DNA from: Pseudomonadota bacterium
Lineage (GTDB): Bacteria > Pseudomonadota > Alphaproteobacteria > Rhizobiales > Rhizobiaceae
Direction of reading: 5' to 3'
NCBI GenBank assembly: GCA_023390055.1
Contig: JAEWDP010000031.1
Span: 1-64,000, forward strand
Length of the DNA: 64,000 nt
Shown: positions 37,941-46,675 of the stretch, piece after piece
How positions within the stretch are numbered: position 1 is the first letter of the stretch
How the letters are laid out: each line of letters starts with the position of its first letter
Program-made: the position numbers and the translations under genes
Notes under the pieces: model-generated
What the model saw: only the letters and a program-made list of their open reading frames with translations
Database searches by the model: none
Told to the model about the DNA's origin: nothing

Positions 37941-38855
37941 TTACCTGCGCGAAGCAGCTTCCTGCCATAGCAGCGCAATGCGGGCGGCTTCACGGTCGGG
38001 GTCATCTGCGAATACGAGCCTCGCCTTGTCGATCGCCTCCTGCCGCAATTCTTGTTGGTGGGAGATGATTGCGCCGATCAACTGGGCCAATGTATCGCTG
38101 TCAGATATGAGATTAGGGTGCTCGTTCACGACCTGCGTCAATACTGATAGGTCATGAACCCGTCCTAGCACGTCGACAAGTGCCTTAGCGTCTGTCCGTT
38201 TGGCTCTCATGGCCGAGGGCCAGATATCAGACAGAAGGCAAAGGTGAATCCAGTAGGTTTGCCCTACCTTACGAAGGTCGTGGAAGGCTTCCGCACCCAC
38301 CGGTTCAGCACAGGCAACGAGATCGGCAGAAGCACGAGAGAGGCCTTTTCTCCATGCTTTTTCCAGACGACGCGCAGTCTTGCGCGGATCATCATCGAGG
38401 TTCAATTCGTCCAAGGCATCGATCGCCTTGTGGCAATCGCGAATGGCGCAGGATATCTTCTTTGGTAGGTCAATTTCCTTGGAGGCGATCCGGTCGCGGC
38501 GTTCCTTTAGTGCAAGCGAAGCCGTGATCAGAGCGGATCTTTCTTCAGATGATGCAGCTCCGGCGGCAAGGTAGTCAACGGTCCCGATCAGCGCAGTTGC
38601 GTCCCTCACGGTCGATAATGTTCGGGCCATAAGACGAACACGCTCATCTTCACGCTGCCGGAACCGTCGTGCATCGGGCTGGATGAGACGGTAAAGCGCC
38701 CGTACACGTTTGAATTTCTTGCGTGCCTGATGGATGGCCTCATGCGGGCCGCCCGGCTGCTCCTCAAGAGAACGGATAGCCTTATCAAGCTGCCGCTGTG
38801 ACAGTGCACGAAATTCGGCCGTAAATGATCGATCAGGCCGAATGCGAAAGGCCAT
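37941..38855 (-). CDS. CHAD-domain protein
   Basis: A 304-residue helical protein with the conserved histidines and basic residues of the CHAD domain (HEAIHQARKKFKRVRALYRLI, MARTLSTVRDATALI and FHDLRKVGQTYWIHL). CHAD domains bind polyphosphate, and many occur fused or next to CYTH triphosphatases. Its ATG lies 23 bases inside the 3' end of the upstream CYTH gene, with ATGGAGC as ribosome site, so both proteins are coordinately made. Likely role: binding polyphosphate granules or guiding the CYTH partner. Confidence 0.9.
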   Translation of the reverse strand: MAFRIRPDRSFTAEFRALSQRQLDKAIRSLEEQPGGPHEAIHQARKKFKRVRALYRLIQPDARRFRQREDERVRLMARTLSTVRDATALIGTVDYLAAGAASSEERSALITASLALKERRDRIASKEIDLPKKISCAIRDCHKAIDALDELNLDDDPRKTARRLEKAWRKGLSRASADLVACAEPVGAEAFHDLRKVGQTYWIHLCLLSDIWPSAMRAKRTDAKALVDVLGRVHDLSVLTQVVNEHPNLISDSDTLAQLIGAIISHQQELRQEAIDKARLVFADDPDREAARIALLWQEAASRR

Positions 38856-39327
38856 TGCAAAGCTCCATGCTCAAGTCTTGCGTCGCCATGACAAGATTGG
38901 AGTAACGACGGTCACCGGTAATCTCTTGGTCGATCCAAGAGGGAAGAGGGGGGTGCTGGTTTTGGTGTTCCAGCTCCACTTCGGCGACGACGAGGCCAGC
39001 ATATGTGCCCGTATAGACATCTATTTCCCAGGTGAAACCTTTATGCTCCACCTTGTGTCGTGTCTTCTCGAGTACGATACCAAGTGCATTTTGAATGAGT
39101 TCTTTCGCATCGAGGACCGGGATTTCGTATTCGAATTCTTCACGGCAGAGTAGTTCCCGCCCGATCTTGATGGTTAGTACAGCCCGTTCGTTGTCGATCA
39201 GCCTTACTCTTAAGGATCGGTCGTCGACGGCCGCAAGATAAGCTTGCAGGAATACCGACGTCGACGCGATCTCACTACGCCATCCGTTGTCAGCCACGAG
39301 GTATTTACGTTCAATTTCCTTGGCCAT
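38833..39327 (-). CDS. CYTH-domain inorganic triphosphatase-like protein
   Basis: A 164-residue single-domain CYTH protein. The N-terminal EIERKYLV is the ExExK signature of triphosphate tunnel metalloenzymes, and further tunnel residues appear in RSLRVRLI, LTIKIG, EFEYEIP, WEIDVYTG and VVAEVELE. Small bacterial members hydrolyse tripolyphosphate; class IV adenylate cyclases are the alternative. The overlap with a CHAD gene supports polyphosphate chemistry. It is divergent from the KDPG aldolase gene. Confidence 0.92.
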   Translation of the reverse strand: MAKEIERKYLVADNGWRSEIASTSVFLQAYLAAVDDRSLRVRLIDNERAVLTIKIGRELLCREEFEYEIPVLDAKELIQNALGIVLEKTRHKVEHKGFTWEIDVYTGTYAGLVVAEVELEHQNQHPPLPSWIDQEITGDRRYSNLVMATQDLSMELCNGLSHSA

Positions 39328-39450
39328 GGAAGATTCCGCGTTTCATTGGCATAAACCTATTGGAAAGACGAAGTTTGGCAACGGTGTAATCCTATGGTGT
39401 CGTTGATTTTTCTCGACAAGTGCGAGTGTGAAGGGTATCTCCGGCGCACC

Positions 39451-39464
39451 TTCAAACGTTTGAA
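39451..39464. promoter_or_regulatory. Palindrome overlapping the eda ribosome site
   Basis: TTCAAACGTTTGAA is a perfect 14-base palindrome with a central CG, as in LacI-type operators. Its last bases overlap AAAGGGGA, the ribosome site of the KDPG aldolase gene. A repressor bound here would block transcription shortly after initiation. The binding protein is unknown. Confidence 0.45.
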
Positions 39465-39477
39465 AGGGGAAAATCCC

Positions 39478-40116
39478 GTGACTGGCAAGACTGAAAACCT
39501 TCTCTTGATCCTCAGAGCCCAACCAGTCGTGCCAGTGCTGATCGTCGATGATGCCAACTCGGCGGTCCATCTTGCGCGGGCTCTGGTTGCAGGAGGACTG
39601 AAGGCAATTGAAATCACCATGCGCACACCGGCCGCACTTGATGCCATCAAGGCGGTTGTTGCCGAGGTTGAAGGAGCCAATGTTGGTGCCGGAACTATCC
39701 TCAATTCCCGGGACTTCGATGCGGCCGTTGATGCGGGATCAAGCTTTGTTGTCAGCCCCGGCTCTACGCGTAGCGTACTGGATGCCGCAAGGACTTCGGA
39801 TGTGCCACTGCTTCCCGGTGCTGCGACAGCAAGTGAGGTCATGGCATTGCGAGATGACGGCGTTGAAGTGATGAAGTTCTTTCCGGCGGAGCAGGCGGGT
39901 GGCGCTGCCTATCTCAAGGCGTTGTCCTCACCCCTGGCAGGAACACTTTTCTGCCCCACAGGCAGCATCTCGCTAAAGAATGCTCGTGATTATCTGTCGC
40001 TTCCGAACGTCGTCTGTGTGGGAGGCTCCTGGGTTGCTCCGAAGGAACTGGTCAAGTCCGGTGACTGGGCCGGAATTACCAGGCTTGCTGCTGAGGCCGC
40101 GGCACTCGGCAGCTGA
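39478..40116 (+). CDS. eda: KDPG (2-dehydro-3-deoxy-6-phosphogluconate) aldolase
   Basis: Splits KDPG into pyruvate and glyceraldehyde 3-phosphate in the Entner-Doudoroff pathway. The 212-residue class I aldolase has E45 (AIEITMRTP), R49 and Schiff-base K133 (EVMKFFPAE), numbered as in the E. coli enzyme, which supports the GTG start. AAAGGGGA lies 7 bases before it; a longer frame starts at 39394. PTGSISLKNARDYL is the phosphate-binding region. No edd is adjacent. Action on related keto-deoxy sugar phosphates is possible. Confidence 0.93.
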   Translation: MTGKTENLLLILRAQPVVPVLIVDDANSAVHLARALVAGGLKAIEITMRTPAALDAIKAVVAEVEGANVGAGTILNSRDFDAAVDAGSSFVVSPGSTRSVLDAARTSDVPLLPGAATASEVMALRDDGVEVMKFFPAEQAGGAAYLKALSSPLAGTLFCPTGSISLKNARDYLSLPNVVCVGGSWVAPKELVKSGDWAGITRLAAEAAALGS

Positions 40117-40189
40117 TTGTTGCGTCACGCCTTTGTAATTTCGAATTTTGAACCCTATTTGCCTCCAGATATCTAAATGGAGACAGCAG

Positions 40190-40891
40190 ATGTTTGATGC
40201 CAAGAGGCTTATTGATCAGTTCCTCGGTTCGCAAGTGCCGGGCATAGCGGGAACAGTGCGTGATCGGGCAGGACAAGCTACCGATATTGCGCGTGAGAAC
40301 CCTTGGAAAACAGGTGCTATTGCTGCTGTGCTTCTCGGCACTAAGACGGGCCGAAAGGTCGCCGGCAATGTTGCAACAGTGGGCGGCCTGGCCGCCATTG
40401 CAGGCCTTGGTTACCTCGCCTACAAGAATTATCAGTCTGGCAAGTCTCCGCAGACTGCTGCTCAGGAAAGCCCCGAGCTCCTTCCTCCGCCGACTGATTC
40501 TGCCTTTGATCCTCAATCACCGGAGCTTACAAACGATTTTGCCCTGACCTTGATCCGGGCAATGATTGCCGCTGCAAAGGCCGATGGCCATATCGACTCT
40601 GCTGAGCGTGCAAACATCATGGAGAAGATCCATGCGGTTGATCTTGGCGCTGAAGCGGAAGCCTTTATCAACAATGAGTTGGCCAGTCCGGTTGATATCG
40701 ATAGCCTTGTTGCGGCCGCTCGAAGCGAAGAGCAGAAGGTCGAACTTTATACCGCGACCAGACTGACAATCGACCCTGACACCCGAGCAGAACGCGGTTA
40801 TCTTGATTTGTTGGCCGGGCGGCTTGGTTTGCCAGACGCACTGCTAAATCACATAGACGCTGCGGTCTCGTCGGCAAAGGTCACGACTTGA
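40190..40891 (+). CDS. DUF533 / TerB-like membrane protein (YebE type)
   Basis: A 233-residue protein: an N-terminal part with one Gly/Ala-rich hydrophobic helix (about residues 60-85), a Pro/Ser linker and a TerB-like helical domain (from LTNDFALTLIRAMIAAAKADGHIDSAERANIMEKI) resembling the DUF533 family. The repeated acidic D-G-x-I-D segment suggests metal binding, as known for TerB. The start after AAATGGAGAC is better than an ATG 14 codons earlier. Function unknown; E. coli YebE responds to envelope stress. Confidence 0.85.
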   Translation: MFDAKRLIDQFLGSQVPGIAGTVRDRAGQATDIARENPWKTGAIAAVLLGTKTGRKVAGNVATVGGLAAIAGLGYLAYKNYQSGKSPQTAAQESPELLPPPTDSAFDPQSPELTNDFALTLIRAMIAAAKADGHIDSAERANIMEKIHAVDLGAEAEAFINNELASPVDIDSLVAAARSEEQKVELYTATRLTIDPDTRAERGYLDLLAGRLGLPDALLNHIDAAVSSAKVTT

Positions 40892-40958
40892 GAATATCCG
40901 GTGAGTTGCCTTTACAGATTGACTGGCCTAATCCGCAGTATCGATGTGAGGCTGAAAG

Positions 40959-41654
40959 ATGGATGATCTCAGAAACTACAAAGTCGAAGCTCCGGGCCCG
41001 GTAACGCTGCAGGGTCGATTTGTGAAACTAGAGCCATATGAGCAAGAGAAGCATCTTGATGCGTTATGGACGGGGCTCGGAGGCATGCAGATCAATGTGC
41101 TGACGCGCTATTTTCCAAACAATGATTTCACTGGCGTGGAGGACTTTGCCGCGTGGCTGGAGAGGGCCCGCACCCAAAGTAATTTTGTTACACTTGTGTT
41201 CAGGGACAATCGGAATGATCGGATTGTGGGCATGGCAAGCTACATGCGGCCTGATCCAAAAAATGGCGTTGTCGAGGTAGGATCTGTTGCGCATGGGCAA
41301 GATGTCCAGCGATCGCCGTTGACAACGGAAGTGCACTACCTGATGGCCCGTCACGTGTTCGATGATCTCGGCTATCGCCGCTACGAGTGGAAATGTCATA
41401 ACGATAATGAAGCAAGCAAGCGCTCTGCAGTTCGTTATGGTTTCACCTTCGAGGGCGTGTTTCGTCAGCATGTCATTTCGAAGGGCACCAATCGGGATAC
41501 GGCATGGTTTTCGATGATCGATCGCGAATGGCCTATGATGAAGCGGGCCTTTGAAGCCTGGTTGTCTGCAGATAATTTCGATGAGGCAGGAAGGCAACGA
41601 CACCGACTTGAGGTTATTCGGGCAAGTCTTGCCGAAGGTGCGAAGCATGAGTGA
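40959..41654 (+). CDS. GNAT-family N-acetyltransferase (RimJ/RimL type)
   Basis: A 231-residue acyltransferase. The RimJ/RimL-type arrangement shows LQGRFVKLEPYEQ, RIVGMASY and, at the end of the fold, YRRYEWKCHNDNEASKRSAVRYGFTFEGVFRQ. This Acetyltransf_3 family acetylates amino groups of proteins, sugars or small molecules; the target here is unknown. It overlaps the next small gene by 8 bases. Confidence 0.9.
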   Translation: MDDLRNYKVEAPGPVTLQGRFVKLEPYEQEKHLDALWTGLGGMQINVLTRYFPNNDFTGVEDFAAWLERARTQSNFVTLVFRDNRNDRIVGMASYMRPDPKNGVVEVGSVAHGQDVQRSPLTTEVHYLMARHVFDDLGYRRYEWKCHNDNEASKRSAVRYGFTFEGVFRQHVISKGTNRDTAWFSMIDREWPMMKRAFEAWLSADNFDEAGRQRHRLEVIRASLAEGAKHE

Positions 41655-41859
41655 TGGTAGCAAACATGGTCCTGCAATCGCTGCGGCGATCATTTTTCTT
41701 GGTTTCCTTGCATTATTCTTTGTAATGCCCCCAATCATGATCTGGTTGGCCGAACAGTTCTCACCGTATGTGGCAGCCGGTTTCGGCATGTTCACAATTG
41801 TTGCATTCTTCCTGATTTTCTGGCTGCGTGCTCGCTATCAACGCCAGCGAAGATCGTAG
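41647..41859 (+). CDS. Small two-helix membrane protein
   Basis: Seventy residues with two hydrophobic helices (about 10-30 and 40-60) and a basic end (RARYQRQRRS), so the C-terminus is probably cytoplasmic. The ATG overlaps the end of the GNAT gene, which suggests translational coupling and supports it being real. I do not recognise a family. Confidence 0.6.
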   Translation: MSDGSKHGPAIAAAIIFLGFLALFFVMPPIMIWLAEQFSPYVAAGFGMFTIVAFFLIFWLRARYQRQRRS

Positions 41860-42218
41860 TGTCTTCCCCGTCCTGAAGGATGATTCTATCAAAACTGGAC
41901 GCGGCGTTTGAGGTTATGAAGGGATCGCAGTCAACGCGTACTGGCGGGCGATGAATGGTATCCATCCAAGCGCTCACATGCCAAGTGCTCACATGGATTT
42001 GAAAAGCGGTTCCCATCGCGTACGCCTGCAATGCAATTTGTGTTATGCAGCGAACTGGCGACATACGGTCTGGGCAGTGTCGCTGTTTGGGCCAAGTTCC
42101 GCAGCGGGTGGCGTGCACAACCTGATCAGATCGAACGTGATCGGCCAGCCAATGGTACAACCAGCCTTGCCGTGCCTGTTGGATATTCGGCGTCTTCGCG
42201 CGAGAAGTACGACGCAAT
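41860..42218 (+). other. Intergenic region, no convincing gene
   Basis: About 360 bases between converging genes. Several short frames exist, none with a ribosome site or recognised product. It contains a 15-base tandem duplication (listed separately). It may be remnant DNA. Confidence 0.5.
41966..41995 (+). repeat. 15-base tandem duplication
   Basis: CCAAGCGCTCACATG is followed directly by CCAAGTGCTCACATG; the two units differ at one base. No further copies follow. Confidence 0.8.
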
Positions 42219-43262
42219 CTAGGTTTGGAGGGATGCTCCCAGCAATGAAAGGCCAATCAAGAGGATGAACGCTGCGCCTGCAATCTCGAAGCCGGCGGCG
42301 ATCCGTTTTGCATTTTGAGAACTTTCGCCCGCGAGACTTAAGGCTGCGCCCTTTACGAGTACGGCTACACTTGCAAGAATGGCTACTGTAATTGCTGTGC
42401 CGACAGATATTGCTAACACGGATAGAATGCCGCCAACGTAGAGGCCGTTCAGAAGCGAAAAACTCATGACGAGGATGGCACCTGAGCAAGGCCGCAGACC
42501 TACGGCGACGATTGCCGACCAGGCTTCAGAGAGACTTAGCTTCTGTCCTCCCAAAAGACGGGGATCCGGCGCATGGGCATGTCCGCAGGCCTCGCAATAG
42601 GTCCCGTCGCCGGCACGATCGTGATCAGTGGTCTCAATGGCCTGAAAGCGTGTTGTTCGGGCATATCCTTCAGAAGATACCATGGTCGAGCCGGGTGATG
42701 TGGACGTCCTGCCCGCAAGGGCGGAGGCAGGAGGCTTCCACAATGACCACAGTTTGCGAACAAGCAACCACGCTCCGAAGATTGCAATCAATGAAAAACT
42801 TGCGAGTTCCATTGCCCTTGTTGCTGCCGTCATCGTGATGCCGCTACCGCGTAAGGCAAAAAAGGCAATGCCAACGAGAAGGATGGCCGTGATACCCTGC
42901 AGAAGTGCAGAGAGGAAGGATATTGCGATGCCACGGCGCAATTCGACCTCATTGGCAACCATGTATGACGAGATCACAGCTTTGCCATGTCCGGGTCCCG
43001 CGGCATGAAATATGCCGTAGGCAAAGGAAAGACCGACCAGGCCACTCAATGCCCAGGGATCTTCCCGCATGGCCTTCAGCGCGTTGGTGAGTGCGCGATA
43101 GAAATTTTGTTGATGGGTATTAATCCAGTTGAATAAACCGCCCATGAAACCGCTCGTGTCGAACGATGGTTCAGCCGTACCGACGCCGAGTGGTGATTGT
43201 GCATGTGCCAGGCTGGCGGCCACAAGCAGCAATAGAGTGCCGACTATTCTCTTGCGCATCAA
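42219..43262 (-). CDS. NicO/RcnA-family nickel-cobalt transporter
   Basis: A 347-residue membrane protein with a signal-like N-terminus (MRKRIVGTLLLLVAASLAHAQ). GIFHAAGPGHGKAVISSYM has the His residues of the NicO metal path, and VAVGLRPCSGAILVMSFSLLNGLYVGGI is the matching second-half motif. A central cytoplasmic loop holds HDRAGDGTYCEACGHAHAP, a His/Cys metal-binding stretch. The family moves Ni2+ or Co2+, in export (RcnA) or import. The ATG overlaps the stop of the DUF1007 gene, its usual partner. Metal and direction remain open. Confidence 0.85.
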   Translation of the reverse strand: MMRKRIVGTLLLLVAASLAHAQSPLGVGTAEPSFDTSGFMGGLFNWINTHQQNFYRALTNALKAMREDPWALSGLVGLSFAYGIFHAAGPGHGKAVISSYMVANEVELRRGIAISFLSALLQGITAILLVGIAFFALRGSGITMTAATRAMELASFSLIAIFGAWLLVRKLWSLWKPPASALAGRTSTSPGSTMVSSEGYARTTRFQAIETTDHDRAGDGTYCEACGHAHAPDPRLLGGQKLSLSEAWSAIVAVGLRPCSGAILVMSFSLLNGLYVGGILSVLAISVGTAITVAILASVAVLVKGAALSLAGESSQNAKRIAAGFEIAGAAFILLIGLSLLGASLQT

Positions 43263-43900
43263 CAGACCAGCTCAAGTCGCGTTGCAAAAAGTCTTGTCAT
43301 GTCATTACCGGAAGGGTCGTTGAAAAATGCTTCGGTAAGCGACGCGCTGTTTTGGGAGATGATCTCGTCCGGATCGGGGCGGACAACCTGCTGCTTGCAG
43401 GCTTCGATAGAGGGTCCTTGAGCGATGAGATCCTCGTCGGTCGGGAAATCGATCGCCGTGTACATGGAGGGATCGTAGATACCGAAAGTGAGTTTTCCCT
43501 TCAATGGCAGGGGTCTTTCCGTTCTTACCGCAAAGAAAACGAGGAGTTGACCCTCCTCGTATGAGACGTGAATAACATCCGGCTTCTGGATAGGAACCTC
43601 CCTTCCATCGACCGAAATCGTGGTGAAATAATCGAAGTCGGCGAGCGATTTGTGCATGATCTCCCCCAGTTCGGACAGTTCGGACCCGTCGAGTTTCAAA
43701 TCTGTATTGGTGTCGAAGTCGAGAAGGACGCTCGAGGAGAAAATCTCGTCGAAGCGCCAGATATTGCGCAACTCTGCGACTGTTCCGTCGTCACCCGTCA
43801 GTATCTCCAGGCGTGCTTCCGCGAATATATGGGGATGGGCAATTGCTGTGCCGGGAGATGATACGGCTAGAAGTGCCAGGAATGAGAATGCGGACTTCAT
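43259..43900 (-). CDS. DUF1007 periplasmic protein
   Basis: A 213-residue secreted protein. After a signal peptide (KSAFSFLALLAVSSPGTAIA) the mature protein begins HPHIFAEARLEI, the hallmark of DUF1007, whose N-terminal His residues could bind metal. The family nearly always accompanies NicO-type transporters and probably delivers or senses the metal in the periplasm. The start at the ATG before KSAF is chosen over one 30 codons upstream because it gives the signal peptide directly. Confidence 0.88.
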   Translation of the reverse strand: MKSAFSFLALLAVSSPGTAIAHPHIFAEARLEILTGDDGTVAELRNIWRFDEIFSSSVLLDFDTNTDLKLDGSELSELGEIMHKSLADFDYFTTISVDGREVPIQKPDVIHVSYEEGQLLVFFAVRTERPLPLKGKLTFGIYDPSMYTAIDFPTDEDLIAQGPSIEACKQQVVRPDPDEIISQNSASLTEAFFNDPSGNDMTRLFATRLELVC

Positions 43901-43968
43901 GGTTCGGCGTCTTTCGTCGGAGATCATTTGCAAGATGCTGCGCAAACAGGCCGGAATTTCGGCAGAGC

Positions 43969-44862
43969 CTAATTTCGTTTGCGAAACCATGCTGCCAGAT
44001 AATCCACGAAACTACGTACCTTTGCTGGCAAATAGCGTCGGTGCGGATAAACAGCATAGATACCGCGGTCCTTGGCAATGTAGTCGTCCAGTAACGTCAC
44101 GAGGTCACCGGACTGGACAGAAGGACCGGCGATGAAGTCTGGAATGATAGCGACACCAAGCCCTACTTTTGCTGCGCGCAGGGTCGCAAGTGGGCTGTTT
44201 ACTTCTACAGGGCCGCTGACTGGTACCGATATCGTACTACCGTCCGTTCCGGAGAAACGAACGTTGTTGTGCCATCGGGAATTGGTATCGATGATGAATG
44301 GCACATGGGATAGATCCTGTGGAGTCTTGATGGGGCCGTGGCGTGCGACAAAGTCGGTCGATGCGCAGACATAAACCCGGAAGTCTGCAATCTTGCGGGC
44401 GATAAGACCCGAATCCTCGAGCTTAGTGATCCGGATTGCCAAGTCAAAACTCTCTTCAATCAGATCGACAATACGGTCTTCGGCGAGAATTTCAAGCGAG
44501 ACGTCCGGATATTCCTTGGCGAAATCGATCAAGGACTGCCCGACGTCGGCGTCCACGAAGGTGCGCGGGACAGATACGCGCAATCGACCTTTGAGGTCAG
44601 CATTGTTTTCACGAACAAGGTCGGCAAGATTATCGACTTCCTTCAGGATGTCGGCAGCAGTCCGGTAGTAGGTGTGTCCGGCTTCGGTCATCGAAAACTG
44701 ACGGGTTGTGCGGTTCAGGAGAAGGGCGCCGAGATCGTCCTCGAGTTCTTTTACATATTTGGAAAGCAGTGCCTTTGAGCGGCCTGTCCTTCGCGCGGCC
44801 GCAGAAAACCCTTCCGCCTCCACCACGTCGATAAAGGCGCGCATTCGCGTCAACGTATCCAA
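43969..44862 (-). CDS. LysR-family transcriptional regulator
   Basis: A 297-residue LysR regulator. The N-terminal winged helix (MRAFIDVVEAEGFSAAARRTGRSKALLSKYVKELEDDLGALLLNRTTRQ) belongs to the CrgA/DhmR-like subgroup, and the effector domain ends GVAIIPDFIAGPSV...IYAVYPHRRYLPAKVRSFVDYL, also typical. It is divergent from the decarboxylase gene across about 540 bases and its stop lies 68 bases before the DUF1007 start. Its target is not visible. Confidence 0.92.
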   Translation of the reverse strand: MDTLTRMRAFIDVVEAEGFSAAARRTGRSKALLSKYVKELEDDLGALLLNRTTRQFSMTEAGHTYYRTAADILKEVDNLADLVRENNADLKGRLRVSVPRTFVDADVGQSLIDFAKEYPDVSLEILAEDRIVDLIEESFDLAIRITKLEDSGLIARKIADFRVYVCASTDFVARHGPIKTPQDLSHVPFIIDTNSRWHNNVRFSGTDGSTISVPVSGPVEVNSPLATLRAAKVGLGVAIIPDFIAGPSVQSGDLVTLLDDYIAKDRGIYAVYPHRRYLPAKVRSFVDYLAAWFRKRN

Positions 44863-45406
44863 TGAAATTTTCCCTTTCCGTTATTCCAGCGCCAAGTTGG
44901 GGCCTGCCCCCGAACCGTGCAATGTGAATTCTAGCGCAAAATCAAAAAAATCTCTTGATTGTGAAGACGAATGTTCCTATTTCCCGTGCTGCCCAAAGTC
45001 GCACGTGCCTGTGGGTGTCCGCCGACCCTCGAACTGGGATGTTTCCCTAAGGTGAGGTCATCGGTAAGGTACCTGGAACTAACCCCTCCAGTCGCTACTC
45101 CGGCCAACCGGAAAATGCGAGGACATCTTGAAGCAACGACGGTGCGGGCCTTTCTGGTCTCTGTAGGCTTTCCAACAGCCTGCAATACTGAAGAGGCACA
45201 CCATCATTGCCGGAAGTGCGGCGGGGAAATCCCTCCAATCCATGGCAGACAAAGCCTGATCAATGCTCGTGGCAGGGCGCTGGTCTATTGTTTGCGCGAA
45301 TGAGCGTATTGCGGCGCCGGGGCCTCCACCGGCCGGTGCAATTGCATATTCTCATCCGCCCTTTGTCCTCCGGTTCGCCGGAGTCTGGAATTTGAGGGAC
45401 TGCAAA
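44863..45406 (+). other. Long intergenic region containing the decarboxylase leader
   Basis: A gap of about 540 bases between divergent genes. Frames are short. Several self-complementary segments (AGGCT/AGCCT at 45166-45182, CTCCGG/CCGGAG at 45368-45383, CCGG repeats near 45350) suggest a structured 5' leader for the decarboxylase, plus two promoters. Confidence 0.55.
45100..45400 (+). ncRNA. Candidate speF-type leader RNA
   Basis: Alphaproteobacterial ornithine decarboxylase genes are known to carry a conserved structured leader (the speF motif). The DNA before this gene is long, GC-rich in patches and full of short inverted repeats, ending in CTCCGG-TTCG-CCGGAG (45368-45383), a tetraloop hairpin just before the ribosome site. 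The GTCCTC strand of that region could also pair with GAGGGAC at 45394-45400. The motif consensus was not aligned, and the ends given are approximate. Confidence 0.45.
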
Positions 45407-46540
45407 ATGACAACCGCTCGTATTCTCGATTTTATCAAGACCCGACGACCAGATGGGCCATGCCTTGTTGTCGATCTAGACGTTGTACGCAACAATTTCC
45501 ATGCTTTTCGTCACGCGTTGCCGGATAGCGCTGTCTACTATGCGGTCAAGGCGAATCCGGCACCGGAGATCCTGGGACTGCTTGCCTCGCTTGGATCCAG
45601 TTTTGACTGTGCTTCAGTCGCTGAAATCCAGATGGCTCTGGATGCTGGCGCGTCGGCCGACCGCATTTCCTTTGGCAACACGATCAAGAAAGAGCGTGAT
45701 ATTGCGCGCGCTTTTGCCCTCGGCGTCGAACTCTACGCCGTTGATAGCCATGAAGAGGTCGAAAAGATATCCCGTGCGGCGCCGGGTTCCAAGGTGTTTT
45801 GTCGTGTCCTGACGAGCGGAGAGGGAGCTGAATGGCCGCTCTCGCGGAAATTCGGATGTGTTCCGCAAATGGCAGTTGATGTCCTGGTTTACGCTCACCA
45901 ACTGGGGCTGGTCTCCTACGGTGTGTCGTTCCATGTCGGGTCGCAGATGATGGATGTGGATGCTTGGGATTCGGCGCTTGGCGATGCCAAACGCGTATTT
46001 GCGTCTCTTGCCAAGCAAGGTATTCATTTGCACATGGTCAATATGGGTGGTGGCTTTCCAACGAAGTACTTGCGTGACATTCCGTCGGCGGAAACTTATG
46101 GCCAGGCGATCTTCGCCGCACTCCGCAGCCACTTTGGCAATAACCTGCCGAAAACGATTATCGAACCAGGTCGAGGTATGGTGGGCAACGCTGGTGTGAT
46201 CAAGGCGGAAGTTGTTCTGGTTTCGAAGAAATCCGACAATGATGATCACCGCTGGGTTTTCCTTGATATAGGGAAATTTGGAGGTCTTGCCGAAACCATG
46301 GATGAAGCAATCCGTTATCCGATCCGGACGCAGCGTGATCAGGACAAAATGGAACCCTGCATTCTTGCAGGACCGACCTGTGACAGTGCCGATGTTCTTT
46401 ACGAGAAGGACATGTACCCGTTACCTGTTTCCCTGACGATCGGTGACGAAGTCCTGATCGAGGGTGCCGGCGCCTATACGACGACCTATTCGGCGGTGGC
46501 ATTCAATGGTTTCGATCCTTTGAAGAGCTACGTCATCTGA
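45407..46540 (+). CDS. Ornithine/lysine decarboxylase, alanine-racemase fold
   Basis: A PLP enzyme of the eukaryotic-ODC/DAP decarboxylase type (group IV), 377 residues. K48 in YYAVKANP binds PLP, GGGFPTKY and EPGRGMVGNAG bind the phosphate, and C325 in GPTCDSADVL is the catalytic Cys of the partner subunit. It makes putrescine (and probably cadaverine) from ornithine or lysine. GAGGGAC lies 6 bases before the ATG; the frame opens 48 codons earlier inside the leader. A GNAT acetyltransferase gene follows, as is common in this order. Preference for ornithine over lysine is not certain. Confidence 0.92.
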   Translation: MTTARILDFIKTRRPDGPCLVVDLDVVRNNFHAFRHALPDSAVYYAVKANPAPEILGLLASLGSSFDCASVAEIQMALDAGASADRISFGNTIKKERDIARAFALGVELYAVDSHEEVEKISRAAPGSKVFCRVLTSGEGAEWPLSRKFGCVPQMAVDVLVYAHQLGLVSYGVSFHVGSQMMDVDAWDSALGDAKRVFASLAKQGIHLHMVNMGGGFPTKYLRDIPSAETYGQAIFAALRSHFGNNLPKTIIEPGRGMVGNAGVIKAEVVLVSKKSDNDDHRWVFLDIGKFGGLAETMDEAIRYPIRTQRDQDKMEPCILAGPTCDSADVLYEKDMYPLPVSLTIGDEVLIEGAGAYTTTYSAVAFNGFDPLKSYVI

Positions 46541-46675
46541 CAGTTCGATATCGCCGGCTCCAGCAAGAGCTGGGCGGCGCTATCAGCAGTGTTCAAACCA
46601 CTGTGCTAAATGGAAATGTCCGGGTCGGTACTCTTGATCCCGGCCACCTGATCGATGCATGTTCTGGAGGTCAAA

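Noticed and set aside
41951..42268. Several frames of 60-150 codons on both strands in the gap before the NicO gene
   Set aside because: They overlap one another, lack ribosome sites and have compositions unlike real proteins of this genome.
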